Assembly: GCA_944389145.1 (NCBI GenBank)
Contig: CALXLH010000003.1
Location: 120,209-184,208, forward strand
DNA length: 64,000 nt
Direction of reading: 5' to 3'
Source of the DNA: an uncultured Spirochaetaceae bacterium
GTDB lineage: Bacteria; Spirochaetota; Spirochaetia; Sphaerochaetales; Sphaerochaetaceae
In this document: positions 44,954 to 53,896 of the stretch, one piece after another
Position numbering within the stretch: position 1 is the stretch's first letter
How the letters are laid out: each line of letters opens with the position of its first letter
Translations under genes and position numbers: made by a program
The notes under the pieces: model-generated
Told to the model about the DNA's origin: nothing
The model's input: the letters and a program-made list of their open reading frames with translations, nothing else
Database searches by the model: none

Positions 44954-45534
44954 AGAGTGATCTGATGTGGCGCACCGGTTCCAGGCGAGAGGCGTTCTCC
45001 TGCCGCATCTTTTCCGTCAATGAGGTGGAGCGTACCGCTCATGATGGCAGGCACGGGACTTTCGTGGAGATAAAGAGTCCTGACTGGATCGTCGCGATTC
45101 CCTGGTTCAGGAGAGAGGATGGCGTACCATGCTTCGTGATGGAGGAGCAGTACCGTCACGGTTCTGACAGCGTTACCCGCGAGTTTCCCGCAGGCCTTGT
45201 GGAGAATGGAGAGGAGGCAGCGGCCGCCGCTGAGCGCGAGCTTATGGAGGAGACAGGCATGAAGGGCGAGCTTATCGAACTCGGCTGCGTCTGTCCGAAT
45301 TCAGCGTTCATGTCCAACCATCAGAGCTTCTTCCTGGTGCAGGGCCTGGAGAAGGTGAGCGGTCAGGCATTGGATGAGAACGAGGAGATCGTCGTCATAG
45401 AGGTTCCCGTAGAGGAGGCCATACGTGATATGGGCAGCGGCCTCTATGATAACGGCATCATGATGATGGCTCTTGGATTCTTCCTCCGATACAGCGAGGA
45501 GCATCCGGAGCTGATGCTCAGGAAGACGATATGA
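44950..45534 (+). CDS. Nudix hydrolase, ADP-ribose pyrophosphatase-like
   Basis: A 194-aa nudix enzyme. The nudix box is complete: GLVENGEEAAAAAERELMEE followed by TG, fitting GX5EX7REUXEEXGU. The surrounding pattern (EQYRHGSDSVTREFPAG before it) resembles NudF/ADP-ribose pyrophosphatases. ATG 44950 is preceded by GAGGAAG and overlaps the mrp stop, indicating coupling. The true substrate is unverified. Confidence 0.9.
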   Translation: MKSDLMWRTGSRREAFSCRIFSVNEVERTAHDGRHGTFVEIKSPDWIVAIPWFRREDGVPCFVMEEQYRHGSDSVTREFPAGLVENGEEAAAAAERELMEETGMKGELIELGCVCPNSAFMSNHQSFFLVQGLEKVSGQALDENEEIVVIEVPVEEAIRDMGSGLYDNGIMMMALGFFLRYSEEHPELMLRKTI

Positions 45535-45537
45535 GTG

Positions 45538-45561
45538 ACGGGGATGGAAAGCCATCCCCGT
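45538..45561. terminator. Hairpin between convergent nudix and gpsA genes
   Basis: A 10-bp perfect stem (ACGGGGATGG / CCATCCCCGT) with loop AAAG. It is short of T-runs on both sides, but its place suits a shared terminator. Confidence 0.6.
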
Positions 45562-45569
45562 GATTCCTG

Positions 45570-46529
45570 TCAGCCGAGTACCGAGAGCGTGTAGTTGTTA
45601 AGGCTGTCATTCTCGTATATGAGACGATATAGCGCCTGTACCAGAGGAAAGTCATCGGCGCATCCCTTCTCACGGGTTATATCACCGATGAGCTTCACGG
45701 TCCTCAGCCCTTCGACCACGGTCGATGACTTTGATTCCGGGTCGAATCCGAATCCCTTGCCTATCAGCATTCCCAGCGTTCTGTTGCGTGACAGGTCATT
45801 GAGGGCCGTAAGCCCGAGGTCTCCTATGCCGCAATAGCGGAAGATCGTGTCAGGCGAGCAGCCGAAGATATCGAGAAGGGCACGCATCTCGTTGACGGCC
45901 TTGGTGTATACGAGGAAGTCCACGTTAGGACTGTTGAACTTGCCGGATACTATCCCGATGGCGATGGCATACATGTTCTTAAGTATGCTCATCAGCTCCA
46001 CCGCCCTCACGTCAGGGGAGTAGTCGAGAGAGAACTGCGTATCGGGAAGGATCCTGTTCTTGAAGTATGTGTAGTCCTCCTTCCTGCCTCCGAATGTGAA
46101 TGAGGTCGGATATCCGTTGATTGTCTCTATGGCGAATGAAGGCCCCTTCATGGACGCTGTGCGGGAGAAGGGGATGTTCTCCGTGATGAATGCCCCGCTG
46201 TCGCTCATTCCCTTCGCGAGATTGACTATCAGAGGCTCGCTGCTGGTGTTGTTCCGGATTTCCTCGGAGAAGGAGACTATCGCCTTTGACGGAATCACGA
46301 GCATGACCACATCGGCGTCGCTGAATACCCTGAATGATGATGTCGCGGTGAGGCGGCGGGAAAGGAAGCGGGTAGGAAAGTACTTCCTGTTAGTATGCCT
46401 TTCGTTTATCTCCTTCTCGACATCCTTCTCTATCGTGTGAAGGACGACATGGTTGTCGTTGTTCCAGCTGAGGCGTTCGGCGACTGCGGTTCCGAACGTC
46501 CCTGCTCCTGCTATGACTATATTGTTCAA
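45570..46529 (-). CDS. gpsA: Glycerol-3-phosphate dehydrogenase (NAD(P)+)
   Basis: Makes glycerol 3-phosphate for phospholipids (319 aa). The Rossmann motif IAGAGTFGTAVAERL opens the protein. The catalytic region includes SILKNMYAIAIGIVSG near residue 190 and GIGDLGLTALNDLSRNRTLG near 240. The NAD motif is GAGTFG rather than the commoner GAGSWG. The start overlaps the upstream alpha-galactosidase stop by 4 bases, so the two are co-translated. Confidence 0.94.
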   Translation of the reverse strand: MNNIVIAGAGTFGTAVAERLSWNNDNHVVLHTIEKDVEKEINERHTNRKYFPTRFLSRRLTATSSFRVFSDADVVMLVIPSKAIVSFSEEIRNNTSSEPLIVNLAKGMSDSGAFITENIPFSRTASMKGPSFAIETINGYPTSFTFGGRKEDYTYFKNRILPDTQFSLDYSPDVRAVELMSILKNMYAIAIGIVSGKFNSPNVDFLVYTKAVNEMRALLDIFGCSPDTIFRYCGIGDLGLTALNDLSRNRTLGMLIGKGFGFDPESKSSTVVEGLRTVKLIGDITREKGCADDFPLVQALYRLIYENDSLNNYTLSVLG

Positions 46530-48784
46530 TCCTCTATCCTCCTGATGATGTATAGGCGGGAAGAGAAGTCTCCGAGCATCCTCATGCCCTCACGGTATCC
46601 ATCCCCGGAGACCTGCTCCACCAGTGATATCCCGCCCCATCTGAGCGCATCCCCCGGGACGGTGTAGCACTCGCTTTCCTGAGGATAGGCTAGCGATTCC
46701 TGCCCTGAGAGTATATGGCTCCTGGAGAATATCCGATAATCATAGCTCTCGTCGATATCCTCCACATATAGCTTCTCTGCCGAGGTGTTCGGAATCAGGT
46801 ACCTCTGGAGATATAGCATGAGTATGACGCTCCTGTCCTTGTTCGATACCGTCCATATCGTCCTGTTGCCGCTTTCCTGGAGGCGGAAGCGTCCGAATTG
46901 CAGCAGCATCCTGTATCCCTTGTAGAACTCTATCTGGTTCTTGAGCGTCGTCTTCTCTATCCTGGATAGGTCATGTGAGTCCAGCGTATATGAAAGCACT
47001 CCGAACGCTGCTATGTTGAACCTCGTCTCCCTGTCTACTATGCGGCGTGTCATGGAATTCGGAGAAGGGGAGAATGATGTCTTTATCACGGATAGCGGAT
47101 ACAGCAGCGAGAGCCCTGCCATCATCCTTGACCGCTCAATCGGGTCCGAGTCATCGCTCGGGTTCATCGTCGTTGAGAATGAGAGCATTCCCAGGTCAAA
47201 GCGTGCGCCTCCTGCCGCGCTTGTCTCGATGTACAGCGATGGGAAGCGATGTCCAAGCGCTCCGAGGATGGTGTAGAGCCCGAGTATGTAGCGGTGGAAG
47301 AACTCTCCTCCGTTCCAGCCTTGATGGCTGAACGCATCTGAGTAGGCCCTGTTGATGTCCCATTTGATGTAATCTATGCGGCAGCGGTCAATCGTTGTCG
47401 ATAAGGTGGATATTATCCAGTCCTGGACGTCGCGGCGTGTCAGGTCAAGCAGCTGCTCATGCCGGCCTTCCGCGTTCGTCTCTGCGCTTCTTCCGATGAT
47501 CCAGTCTGGATGCTCCTTATACAGCTCGCTTCTCTCTGATATCCCCTCAGGCTCGAACCAGAGGCCGAAGAGGAGACCCAGCCTGTGCACATCCTGGGCC
47601 AGGCTGAATATCCCGGAGGGAAAGCGCATGGTGTTCACATGCCAGTCTCCGAGGCTCGTCCTGTCGCTGCGTCGCACCCCGAACCATCCGTCGTTCACGA
47701 TCACGCCTTCGAGCCCGAGATCCTTCGCGCCCTTTGCCATGTCGAGGATCTTGTCCTCCGTGGCGGAATAGTAGAGGGCCTCCCAGGTATCGAGCATCAT
47801 CGGCCTGAGCCGTTCTGCCCATTCGCTGCGGCATATCGCGGTACGGATGAACCCATGCATCCTGTCAGATGCCTCCTCCCGTCCATTCTCGCTGTATATC
47901 ATGACAGCCTCCGGGCTCTCGAAGCTCTCTCCCTGCTTAAGGCGCCATGAGAACATATCTGGGTTGATTCCCCAGACGATGTGTGTCAGCCCATGGCTCG
48001 TCAGCGACATCGAGGCCCTGTGCGGTCCGGAATAGAGCAGGTTGAGCGCATAGCAGCTTCCCTTGCTGCCCTCTATCATGAATCCGGGGTTGGCTTCTGC
48101 CGAGGAGTTTCCCTTACGGCTTTCCGAGATGATCGTCCCTTCATCTATGGTCCGTTCCGTAACGCTGAATTCGCGTGCCCAGGCACCATTGAGCGTAAGC
48201 GCCTTCATGCCGCTTTCGCGGATATCGAGCTGAGCGGATGCGACGCCTCTGAGCGTGATGCCCTCGATCCCCCTGTTCTCTACGATGGTTCTGCGGGTTA
48301 TGGCATCGAGGGAAGGGAATACGGTATATACGAGGGTCATGTGCATGCCGCTCTCTATGTCAGCGAATGAAAGCTCAAGCGTCTCTGCCTCACCCTTCCT
48401 ATCCTTGGAAAGCGGCAGGGGGGATGAGGCCCCCTTCGTTCCCTGGCTTATGGACGCCGCTCTCAGCCGGAAATCGATGGTCCTCTCCTCATTCTCTCCC
48501 CACGATGCCGCGATGAGCGGTGCCTTGTAGTCACCTTTGCCTTCAGAAGTGAATTCCAGGGCGCTGTCCGTGAGGTCTATCGCATCATCATCTTCCTTGA
48601 CGTATGTGGAGGAGCGGGGAAGTATGTATCGCTTCTGCCTCAGCGCGGTGAGCGAGGCGCGTACATCGCGCAGCCTCCTGCCATAATATATATGCTCTGC
48701 GTGTCCTGTCGCCGTTATGCCGATGACATAGCTTGTATGCTCTGTCGCGATATGGAATGTCTCTTTCGATATGGATTCGATCAT
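46526..48784 (-). CDS. Alpha-galactosidase, GH36
   Basis: A 752-aa GH36 enzyme, full length. The N-terminal beta-sandwich is followed by a barrel with VIVNDGWFGVRRSDRTSLGD, the nucleophile Asp in YIKWDINRAYSD, and the acid/base Asp in SAAGGARFDLGMLSF. There is no signal peptide, so it acts on imported alpha-galactosides such as melibiose or raffinose. Start ATG 48784 has CCGAGG upstream. It is upstream of gpsA in one unit and divergent from the unknown gene at 48839. Confidence 0.95.
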   Translation of the reverse strand: MIESISKETFHIATEHTSYVIGITATGHAEHIYYGRRLRDVRASLTALRQKRYILPRSSTYVKEDDDAIDLTDSALEFTSEGKGDYKAPLIAASWGENEERTIDFRLRAASISQGTKGASSPLPLSKDRKGEAETLELSFADIESGMHMTLVYTVFPSLDAITRRTIVENRGIEGITLRGVASAQLDIRESGMKALTLNGAWAREFSVTERTIDEGTIISESRKGNSSAEANPGFMIEGSKGSCYALNLLYSGPHRASMSLTSHGLTHIVWGINPDMFSWRLKQGESFESPEAVMIYSENGREEASDRMHGFIRTAICRSEWAERLRPMMLDTWEALYYSATEDKILDMAKGAKDLGLEGVIVNDGWFGVRRSDRTSLGDWHVNTMRFPSGIFSLAQDVHRLGLLFGLWFEPEGISERSELYKEHPDWIIGRSAETNAEGRHEQLLDLTRRDVQDWIISTLSTTIDRCRIDYIKWDINRAYSDAFSHQGWNGGEFFHRYILGLYTILGALGHRFPSLYIETSAAGGARFDLGMLSFSTTMNPSDDSDPIERSRMMAGLSLLYPLSVIKTSFSPSPNSMTRRIVDRETRFNIAAFGVLSYTLDSHDLSRIEKTTLKNQIEFYKGYRMLLQFGRFRLQESGNRTIWTVSNKDRSVILMLYLQRYLIPNTSAEKLYVEDIDESYDYRIFSRSHILSGQESLAYPQESECYTVPGDALRWGGISLVEQVSGDGYREGMRMLGDFSSRLYIIRRIED

Positions 48785-48838
48785 AGAAACCTCGGATTTC
48801 TGCTATAATCCTAGAGTATAAAGGAGATTTTTGCCACT

Positions 48839-50020
48839 GTGGATGTCAGACGCCTGGCCTTGTGGGAGGGCCGCTACGCAACTTATATGTCTAATGATAT
48901 CTTCTCCGCGATCATCGAGGATCAGGGAGATGTAGTGCTTGAGCTGACATCAAGGGCCCTTTCCGGAGCGCGGATCAGCGCCCTTGCCATCCCATATTTC
49001 CGCGGAACGGGAGCAGGTGTGATGTCCGATCCCAATGGGGAGTGGTGGCAGGGCAGCCAGAGCCTCTATCAGGCAGGGGGTGCCTATTTCTCATTCCCTT
49101 CGACATCAATGGATATGATCACATCTTCCGGAACGTACTGGAGCGTGAGGCGGTACGGTACCGAGGAAGGCCATGGCGGCGTGTGGCGCTATTCTGAGAT
49201 GAAGAGCCGCGAGGCTGGCAACAGGTATCATATAGGGAAGGTGGATATGCTCCTTCCGGGGCATCCTGTGCTATACACGGCCATAAGGGTGGAGAATACG
49301 GGAGATTCTCCGATCGATGGCTCTGCCTCATGGCATTCGATGATCTCATATCCTTCGATAGAGACAGGGACGATGATCCAGAGCAATGCCCGCTATTATA
49401 CCGCATATGCGATGGCTTCCCGCGAATCGGGTATCGGACGCTTCAAGCCTGGCGTGATATTCGATGAGCTGAAGCATGCTCCCCTGCTAAGGGGCGGAAG
49501 CGCCGATGCCGGCTATGTCCCATCACCATCCGGAACCTATGACTATCTCATAGGCAAGGCTTCTGAGAAGGATCCTGTGTCGTGGATCGCCGTGAATAAT
49601 CCGCGCAGCCAGCTGCTGTTCTTCATGCTTACTCCGCGTCGCAGCGAAAGCGAGGAGGATTACTTCTTCCCTAACGTGGATCTTGCGGAGAACTATCTTG
49701 GAAGGATGGATGCTCCCTGGGCCCTCTTCGATGGCGCCTGCCCTCAGGTGATGGCGGTCACATGCGGATTCAACTCTGGGCCGAAGGGTACGAGGAACTT
49801 CTCTCTGGCTCCCGGGGAGCATAAGGTCATATACATCGCCAATGCATTCCAATGCTATGACAACCCCCGCATCGGACTCGGTTATTACTCGACTGAGTTC
49901 ACTGATGGCGGGGTGGTGTTCAAGCGGACCAAGAGCTGGGCGATGATTCCCATAGACCATCGCTTCAAGGCCATCAGGGAGCAGAGCGCCAGGGTATTCT
50001 CCGCTCCCTCTGGTGATTAA
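48839..50020 (+). CDS. Unknown protein, possible carbohydrate-related beta-sandwich
   Basis: A 393-aa soluble protein that I do not recognise with confidence. It is rich in predicted beta strands and aromatic residues (EWWQGSQSLYQAGGAYFSFP near residue 68, GTYWSVRRYGTEEGHGGVWR near 97). The order is reminiscent of the aldose-epimerase/GH beta-sandwich fold, but no catalytic pattern is certain. The start is the GTG at 48839 with AAAGGAG 12 bases away, which is a wide gap. It is divergent from the GH36 gene, with a TATAAT at 48804-48809, and converges on the dehydrogenase gene with a 4-base overlap. A role with alpha-galactosides is inference only. Confidence 0.7.
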   Translation: MDVRRLALWEGRYATYMSNDIFSAIIEDQGDVVLELTSRALSGARISALAIPYFRGTGAGVMSDPNGEWWQGSQSLYQAGGAYFSFPSTSMDMITSSGTYWSVRRYGTEEGHGGVWRYSEMKSREAGNRYHIGKVDMLLPGHPVLYTAIRVENTGDSPIDGSASWHSMISYPSIETGTMIQSNARYYTAYAMASRESGIGRFKPGVIFDELKHAPLLRGGSADAGYVPSPSGTYDYLIGKASEKDPVSWIAVNNPRSQLLFFMLTPRRSESEEDYFFPNVDLAENYLGRMDAPWALFDGACPQVMAVTCGFNSGPKGTRNFSLAPGEHKVIYIANAFQCYDNPRIGLGYYSTEFTDGGVVFKRTKSWAMIPIDHRFKAIREQSARVFSAPSGD

Positions 50021-51150
50021 TGCCAGGGCCAGTCGTCGTGCAGCGAGAAGCGTTCTGAGAGGGTATCTATGACAGCCTGCAGCGACTTAGGCACGGGACA
50101 GCCATATCTTTCCCTGTATCCTCTGGCTTCCCATTCCAGCTCTCCGGCGGTGTAGATGCGCTTCTCTCCCGGAGCCTTTCGGCTTTCCCTCAGCTCTCTT
50201 AGTATCGAGGTGGCCACGCGGCGGAAGAGGGCCTTTCCCATGAAGAAATCCGGGTTGATCGCTATGAAGAAGTGCCCGAGATGGTACGGCCTGTCCTTTC
50301 CGTCCTTATCCTTGCCTGTAAGCTCCTTAAGGTATGGGTTATCCTGCAGCGCGGCAGAGAGTATCTCTACCACCGTTGCATAGCCGAAGCCCTTATACCC
50401 TGCGCCATCCGTTCCGATTCCGCCCAGCGGAGCAAGGGCTGCCTTGCCTTTTGTGAGGTCCGTCAGGATGGCTTCCGTGTCCGTCCTGGTATTGCCGTTC
50501 TCATCTATCACCCAGCCTGGAGGGATATCCTTCCCGGCCCTGCCATATACCTCTATCTTTCCTCTCTGCGATACGGAAGTCGCACAGTCGAGCACGAACG
50601 GGAACGGGTCGTCGGTCGGAATGCCGAAGGTAAGCGGATTCGTGCCGAGCATGTTCTCGACTCCGAATGTCGGGGCGATTGACGGACGGGCGTTGGTTCC
50701 TGTTATGCCGATCATGCCTTCCTGGGTTGCCATCGTGGCATAGTAGCCTGCGATGCCATAGTGGCTGCTATTGCGTACCGCAACCATGCCCATGCCATAC
50801 TCTTCCGCCTTGGATATCGCCATCTCCATTGCCTTATGCGCAACGACATGGCCCATGCCATCATGGCCATCGAGCACCGCAGCGGTCTTCTCATCCTTGA
50901 TGGTCTCGATCGTCGTCACAGGGTTCAGTATCCCTTTGTCGATCCTGTCGATGTAGATAGGCTTCAGCCTGCCGATCCCGTGGCTGTCGATGCCCCTCTT
51001 GTCTGATTCGATCAGCACATCTGTGATGATGTCTGCATCAGCGGAGGGAACGCCTGCTGCCACGAGGGTGCCATGCATGAAGCGCTCAAGCTTGGAGAAC
51101 GGAACGAATGCCGAATCACTGTACTTTTCGAGGAATTCCTTTTCTGTCAT
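50017..51150 (-). CDS. Malate/L-lactate dehydrogenase (LDH2/MDH2 family)
   Basis: NAD(P)-dependent 2-hydroxyacid oxidoreductase (377 aa) of the LDH2/MDG2 oxidoreductase family, not homologous to classic MDH or LDH. Family motifs: SDKRGIDSHGIGRLKPIYID near residue 48, VAVRNSSHYGIAGYYA near 125 with the catalytic His, and PSIAPTFGVENMLGTNPLTF. Possible substrates are malate, lactate, ureidoglycolate or sulfolactate. It is leaderless: TATACT ends six bases before ATG 51150 and no ribosome site is present. Confidence 0.92.
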   Translation of the reverse strand: MTEKEFLEKYSDSAFVPFSKLERFMHGTLVAAGVPSADADIITDVLIESDKRGIDSHGIGRLKPIYIDRIDKGILNPVTTIETIKDEKTAAVLDGHDGMGHVVAHKAMEMAISKAEEYGMGMVAVRNSSHYGIAGYYATMATQEGMIGITGTNARPSIAPTFGVENMLGTNPLTFGIPTDDPFPFVLDCATSVSQRGKIEVYGRAGKDIPPGWVIDENGNTRTDTEAILTDLTKGKAALAPLGGIGTDGAGYKGFGYATVVEILSAALQDNPYLKELTGKDKDGKDRPYHLGHFFIAINPDFFMGKALFRRVATSILRELRESRKAPGEKRIYTAGELEWEARGYRERYGCPVPKSLQAVIDTLSERFSLHDDWPWH

Positions 51151-51154
51151 GGAT

Positions 51155-51739
51155 TCAGTATATCATGAAGGCAAGGGGAGCAAGCTCGATAGGGCTGAGG
51201 GAAAAGCCTCTGAGCCTCCAGGTCACTCCGACATACCCCATGCCTGAGATCGAGAATGCCGGGGAGGGCTCCGGATCGCTGCTTACAAGGAACTGCGGAT
51301 AGACTGTTCCTCCTACCGATAGCCCTATTGTCCTGTCCTTGTCGAAATAATACGTGTAGAGCATATCGAGGCCGATACCGAAGCCGACTGATGAGTAACC
51401 ATCGCCTGCCTCGGCCATCAGTGCCGGACCAAGCGTCAGATTGATGGCAGAGGCCTGCCCGATCCTGAACTCGAACGCGATGCCGGTCATGAAGCCTGCA
51501 TTTATCGGAATGCCATCCTTATTGAGTCCGAATCCCAGGTCGACATGGACTCCGCCCCCTATGCCAAGCCTGTTTGACAGGTCTGCGACATGCTGGGCCG
51601 TTGCGTTGAAGTTAAGCGTTCCGATTCCTCCTGCCGTGGAAGAATAGCCTCCGCTTATTCCCATCATCGCCATCGACGTAGCCGCCGTGAGCGAGAAGGA
51701 GAGCATGAGGACGATGAGAAGCAGCGTGATCCTCTTCAT
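51155..51739 (-). CDS. Exported small beta-barrel-like outer membrane protein
   Basis: A 194-aa protein with a signal peptide (MKRITLLLIVLMLSFSLTAA) followed by Gly-rich amphipathic stretches with alternating hydrophobics (GGGVHVDLGFGLNKDG, GFGIGLDMLYTYYFD, GMGYVGVTWRLRGFSLSP). This suggests an eight-strand outer-membrane barrel. I do not recognise a specific family. The start is ATG 51739, six bases after TATACT, whereas the open frame extends to 51862. It ends 4 bases before the dehydrogenase gene on the same strand, whose -10 lies inside its last codons. Confidence 0.75.
   Translation of the reverse strand: MKRITLLLIVLMLSFSLTAATSMAMMGISGGYSSTAGGIGTLNFNATAQHVADLSNRLGIGGGVHVDLGFGLNKDGIPINAGFMTGIAFEFRIGQASAINLTLGPALMAEAGDGYSSVGFGIGLDMLYTYYFDKDRTIGLSVGGTVYPQFLVSSDPEPSPAFSISGMGYVGVTWRLRGFSLSPIELAPLAFMIY
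51157..51162 (-). promoter_or_regulatory. -10 box of leaderless dehydrogenase gene
   Basis: TATACT on the minus strand, six bases before ATG 51150. It lies inside the end of the barrel-protein gene. No good -35. Confidence 0.55.
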
Positions 51740-51745
51740 AGGTGC

Positions 51746-51751
51746 AGTATA
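51746..51751 (-). promoter_or_regulatory. -10 box of leaderless barrel-protein gene
   Basis: TATACT on the minus strand, six bases before ATG 51739. No Shine-Dalgarno. Confidence 0.55.
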
Positions 51752-51856
51752 GCATGACAGCAGGCATATCATCGAGGAGGGATGCTTTCTTCGCCGATAA
51801 GGACCTCTAATCAGATCCGGCGATGCAGGGATGTGCACATATCCTTGAAGAACTGC

Positions 51857-51862
51857 TATCAT
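51857..51862 (+). promoter_or_regulatory. -10 box of leaderless PHP gene
   Basis: TATCAT, seven bases before ATG 51870. A TGCACA at 51834-51839 is 17 bp upstream. Confidence 0.5.
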
Positions 51863-51869
51863 GCCAGGG

Positions 51870-52643
51870 ATGGCTATGAATAATTACCATACGCACACAT
51901 GCAGATGCGGCCATGCCTCAGGCACTGACAGGGAGTATGTCGAGAAGGCAGTGGCGGAAGGGTTCAGCGTATTCGGATTCTCTGATCACTCCCCGTGGCC
52001 TTATGAGGATTTCAGAAGCAGGATCCGGATGGATGCTTCTGAGCTGGATTCCTATATTGGGAGCATCTCTGAGCTGAAGCGGGAATTCTCTGGTTCCATA
52101 GATCTCCGGATAGGGCTGGAGTGCGAGTATTTCCCCGGATACATTTCCTGGCTAAGGGATATCATCGCTGAGAAGGATCTGGATTATGTTATCCTGGGCA
52201 ATCATTTCATGCGGGATGAACGTACTGGGATATATGCCGGCAGCATAACCGAGGCTAAGGATATGTATGATTATCTTGATACCTCTATCAAGGCTCTAGA
52301 GACCGGGCTCTATGCGTATTTCGCCCATCCCGATCTCGTATTCACCAGCGTCGGAGAGTTCGATGATGTATGCCGGGATGTATCGCTGAGGATATGCGAG
52401 GCATCAAAGGCCCTGGGGATACCTCTTGAGTACAATCTGCTCGGGGAGAGGAAGAGGAGTGCTGGCATGTTCCGCGGCCTTGGCTATCCGTGCCACGAGT
52501 TCTGGGAGATCGTAAGGGAAGAGGAGGCTGATGTCATCATCGGGCTCGATGCCCATAGCCCTGATCATGTCGAGATGGCTTTCATGCAGGAGGAGGCGGG
52601 CAGGCTCAAGGCCGAGGGATACCGGATCGTTGAGGGCATCTGA
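51870..52643 (+). CDS. PHP-domain phosphatase, histidinol-phosphatase-like
   Basis: A 257-aa metal-dependent hydrolase of the PHP family, HisK/YcdX-like. Metal ligands appear in order: NYHTHTCRCGHASG (His-x-His), FGFSDHSPWP, IGLECEYFPG, YVILGNHFM, and ending with VIIGLDAHSPDHV. It probably removes phosphate from histidinol phosphate or a similar compound; no other his gene is near. The open frame begins at ATG 51861. ATG 51870 is preferred because TATCAT ends seven bases upstream. Convergent with the LacI gene. Confidence 0.88.
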   Translation: MAMNNYHTHTCRCGHASGTDREYVEKAVAEGFSVFGFSDHSPWPYEDFRSRIRMDASELDSYIGSISELKREFSGSIDLRIGLECEYFPGYISWLRDIIAEKDLDYVILGNHFMRDERTGIYAGSITEAKDMYDYLDTSIKALETGLYAYFAHPDLVFTSVGEFDDVCRDVSLRICEASKALGIPLEYNLLGERKRSAGMFRGLGYPCHEFWEIVREEEADVIIGLDAHSPDHVEMAFMQEEAGRLKAEGYRIVEGI

Positions 52644-52648
52644 GGCAG

Positions 52649-53728
52649 TCACATCAGGCCCTTTCTGTCCCTTGATTCCTTCAGGCTGCGTTCTATCTCT
52701 GGCAGATGCTCATGCAGCAGTATCCTTGTCTTTATGTAATTGTCACGGCTGATGGCCGTTTCGTCATGGGTGAGTATGCTGAACATCGTCTTCATCACCG
52801 TGTATCCCTGGAGGGTAGGCTGCTGTGCGATTATCGCCATGACATTCCTTTCAGCGAGCGCGTTTATGATCATCCTGGAACAGTCATATGCGATGATCTT
52901 CGTCCGTCCGAAGAATCCGCTATCCTTTATTGCCGTGAGACATCCTGTTCCGAAGGCCCCCGGACAGACTATGAGATCCGTATCTGGATATTCCTTCAGC
53001 TTCCTTGTCGTCAGCATGTAGTCAGATATCTCATTGCTCGATAGTTCTACGCATTCCTGGAGCCCGATTTCAGGATACTCCTTCTCCAGCGTTTCCTGGA
53101 GTCCACTGAGCCTGAGCCTGTGGCCATGCATAGCGAGGCTTGGAATGAACACAAGGAGGTTCCCTCCATCGGGGGCGCAGAGGTGGAGCAGGCCTGCGGC
53201 GATCTGGCCGCTCAGTTCATAATCGCAGCCGACGAAGCAGCTGTAATCGGTGTTCTCTATGAGATTCGTAAGGAAGACGATAGGGATGCCTGAGGCTGAG
53301 ATCTCATTCAGCCGCGTGCTTATCCTATCATCGCATATCGGGACGATTATGATTCCGTTCGTCCTTTCCTCGACTGCCTTCTCTATGTTTCTAAGCTGAT
53401 CCTCGGCATCGAAATCCGCCGAGTACTTGATATCCACGGATACGCCATAATCTGCAAGTTCATCAAATCCCTGCTTTATGCCGATCAGGACATCATCGAA
53501 GAATGTGTTCGTCTTTGATATATGCATTATGATGGTGATCCGCAGGTTCTCCTTCCTCATGCTAAGGCCCTTGGCGATCGCATTCGGCTTGTATCCAAGC
53601 TCATTCGCTATCTTCTTTATCCGCTTGGCGACCTCAGGATTGACTCGGCCTCTGTCGTGAAGGGCCCTGTCTACGGTTCCTGCGGAGACGCCCGCCATCG
53701 CTGCTATGTCCTTAAGAGTCGTACCCAT
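52649..53728 (-). CDS. LacI family transcriptional regulator
   Basis: A 359-aa repressor/activator. The helix-turn-helix and hinge helix are clear (TTLKDIAAMAGVSAGTVDRA, then NPEVAKRIKKIANELGYKPN). The rest is a periplasmic-binding-protein-like effector domain (residues 60-330), longer at the C-terminus than most, of the type with LPEIERSLKE at the end. It is divergent from the sulfatase transporter operon. A 12-base word is shared between the two upstream regions, so it likely controls both. Confidence 0.93.
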   Translation of the reverse strand: MGTTLKDIAAMAGVSAGTVDRALHDRGRVNPEVAKRIKKIANELGYKPNAIAKGLSMRKENLRITIIMHISKTNTFFDDVLIGIKQGFDELADYGVSVDIKYSADFDAEDQLRNIEKAVEERTNGIIIVPICDDRISTRLNEISASGIPIVFLTNLIENTDYSCFVGCDYELSGQIAAGLLHLCAPDGGNLLVFIPSLAMHGHRLRLSGLQETLEKEYPEIGLQECVELSSNEISDYMLTTRKLKEYPDTDLIVCPGAFGTGCLTAIKDSGFFGRTKIIAYDCSRMIINALAERNVMAIIAQQPTLQGYTVMKTMFSILTHDETAISRDNYIKTRILLHEHLPEIERSLKESRDRKGLM

Positions 53729-53737
53729 CCTTTCCTC

Positions 53738-53756
53738 TTTGCGTGTTCGATAACAC
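53738..53756. promoter_or_regulatory. LacI operator upstream of its own gene
   Basis: GTGTTCGATAACAC is an inverted repeat (GTGTT/AACAC) at 53743-53756. The overlapping minus-strand word CGAACACGCAAA (53738-53749) is repeated exactly in the transporter promoter. It falls in the 5' leader of the regulator gene. Confidence 0.6.
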
Positions 53757-53778
53757 CAATGCTTGCTTTCTGTATATG

Positions 53779-53784
53779 ATTATA
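53779..53784 (-). promoter_or_regulatory. -10 box of the LacI-type regulator gene
   Basis: TATAAT on the minus strand, about 50 bases before ATG 53728. No good -35 is seen. The operator lies between this box and the start. Confidence 0.45.
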
Positions 53785-53854
53785 CCACGTAATGTAGGAG
53801 ATTGTGTTTCATCTTTTTGCTATTTTCGCTTTGAAAAACAAAATATGATATTGC

Positions 53855-53882
53855 TTGACAAATCGAAAAGGTATGTTAAGGT
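53855..53882 (+). promoter_or_regulatory. Promoter of the sulfatase transporter operon
   Basis: A consensus TTGACA (53855-53860), 16 bp, TAAGGT (53877-53882). The palindromic operator begins 15 bases after the -10, i.e. just past the expected start of transcription. Confidence 0.65.
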
Positions 53883-53896
53883 GGATTCATAAGGGT

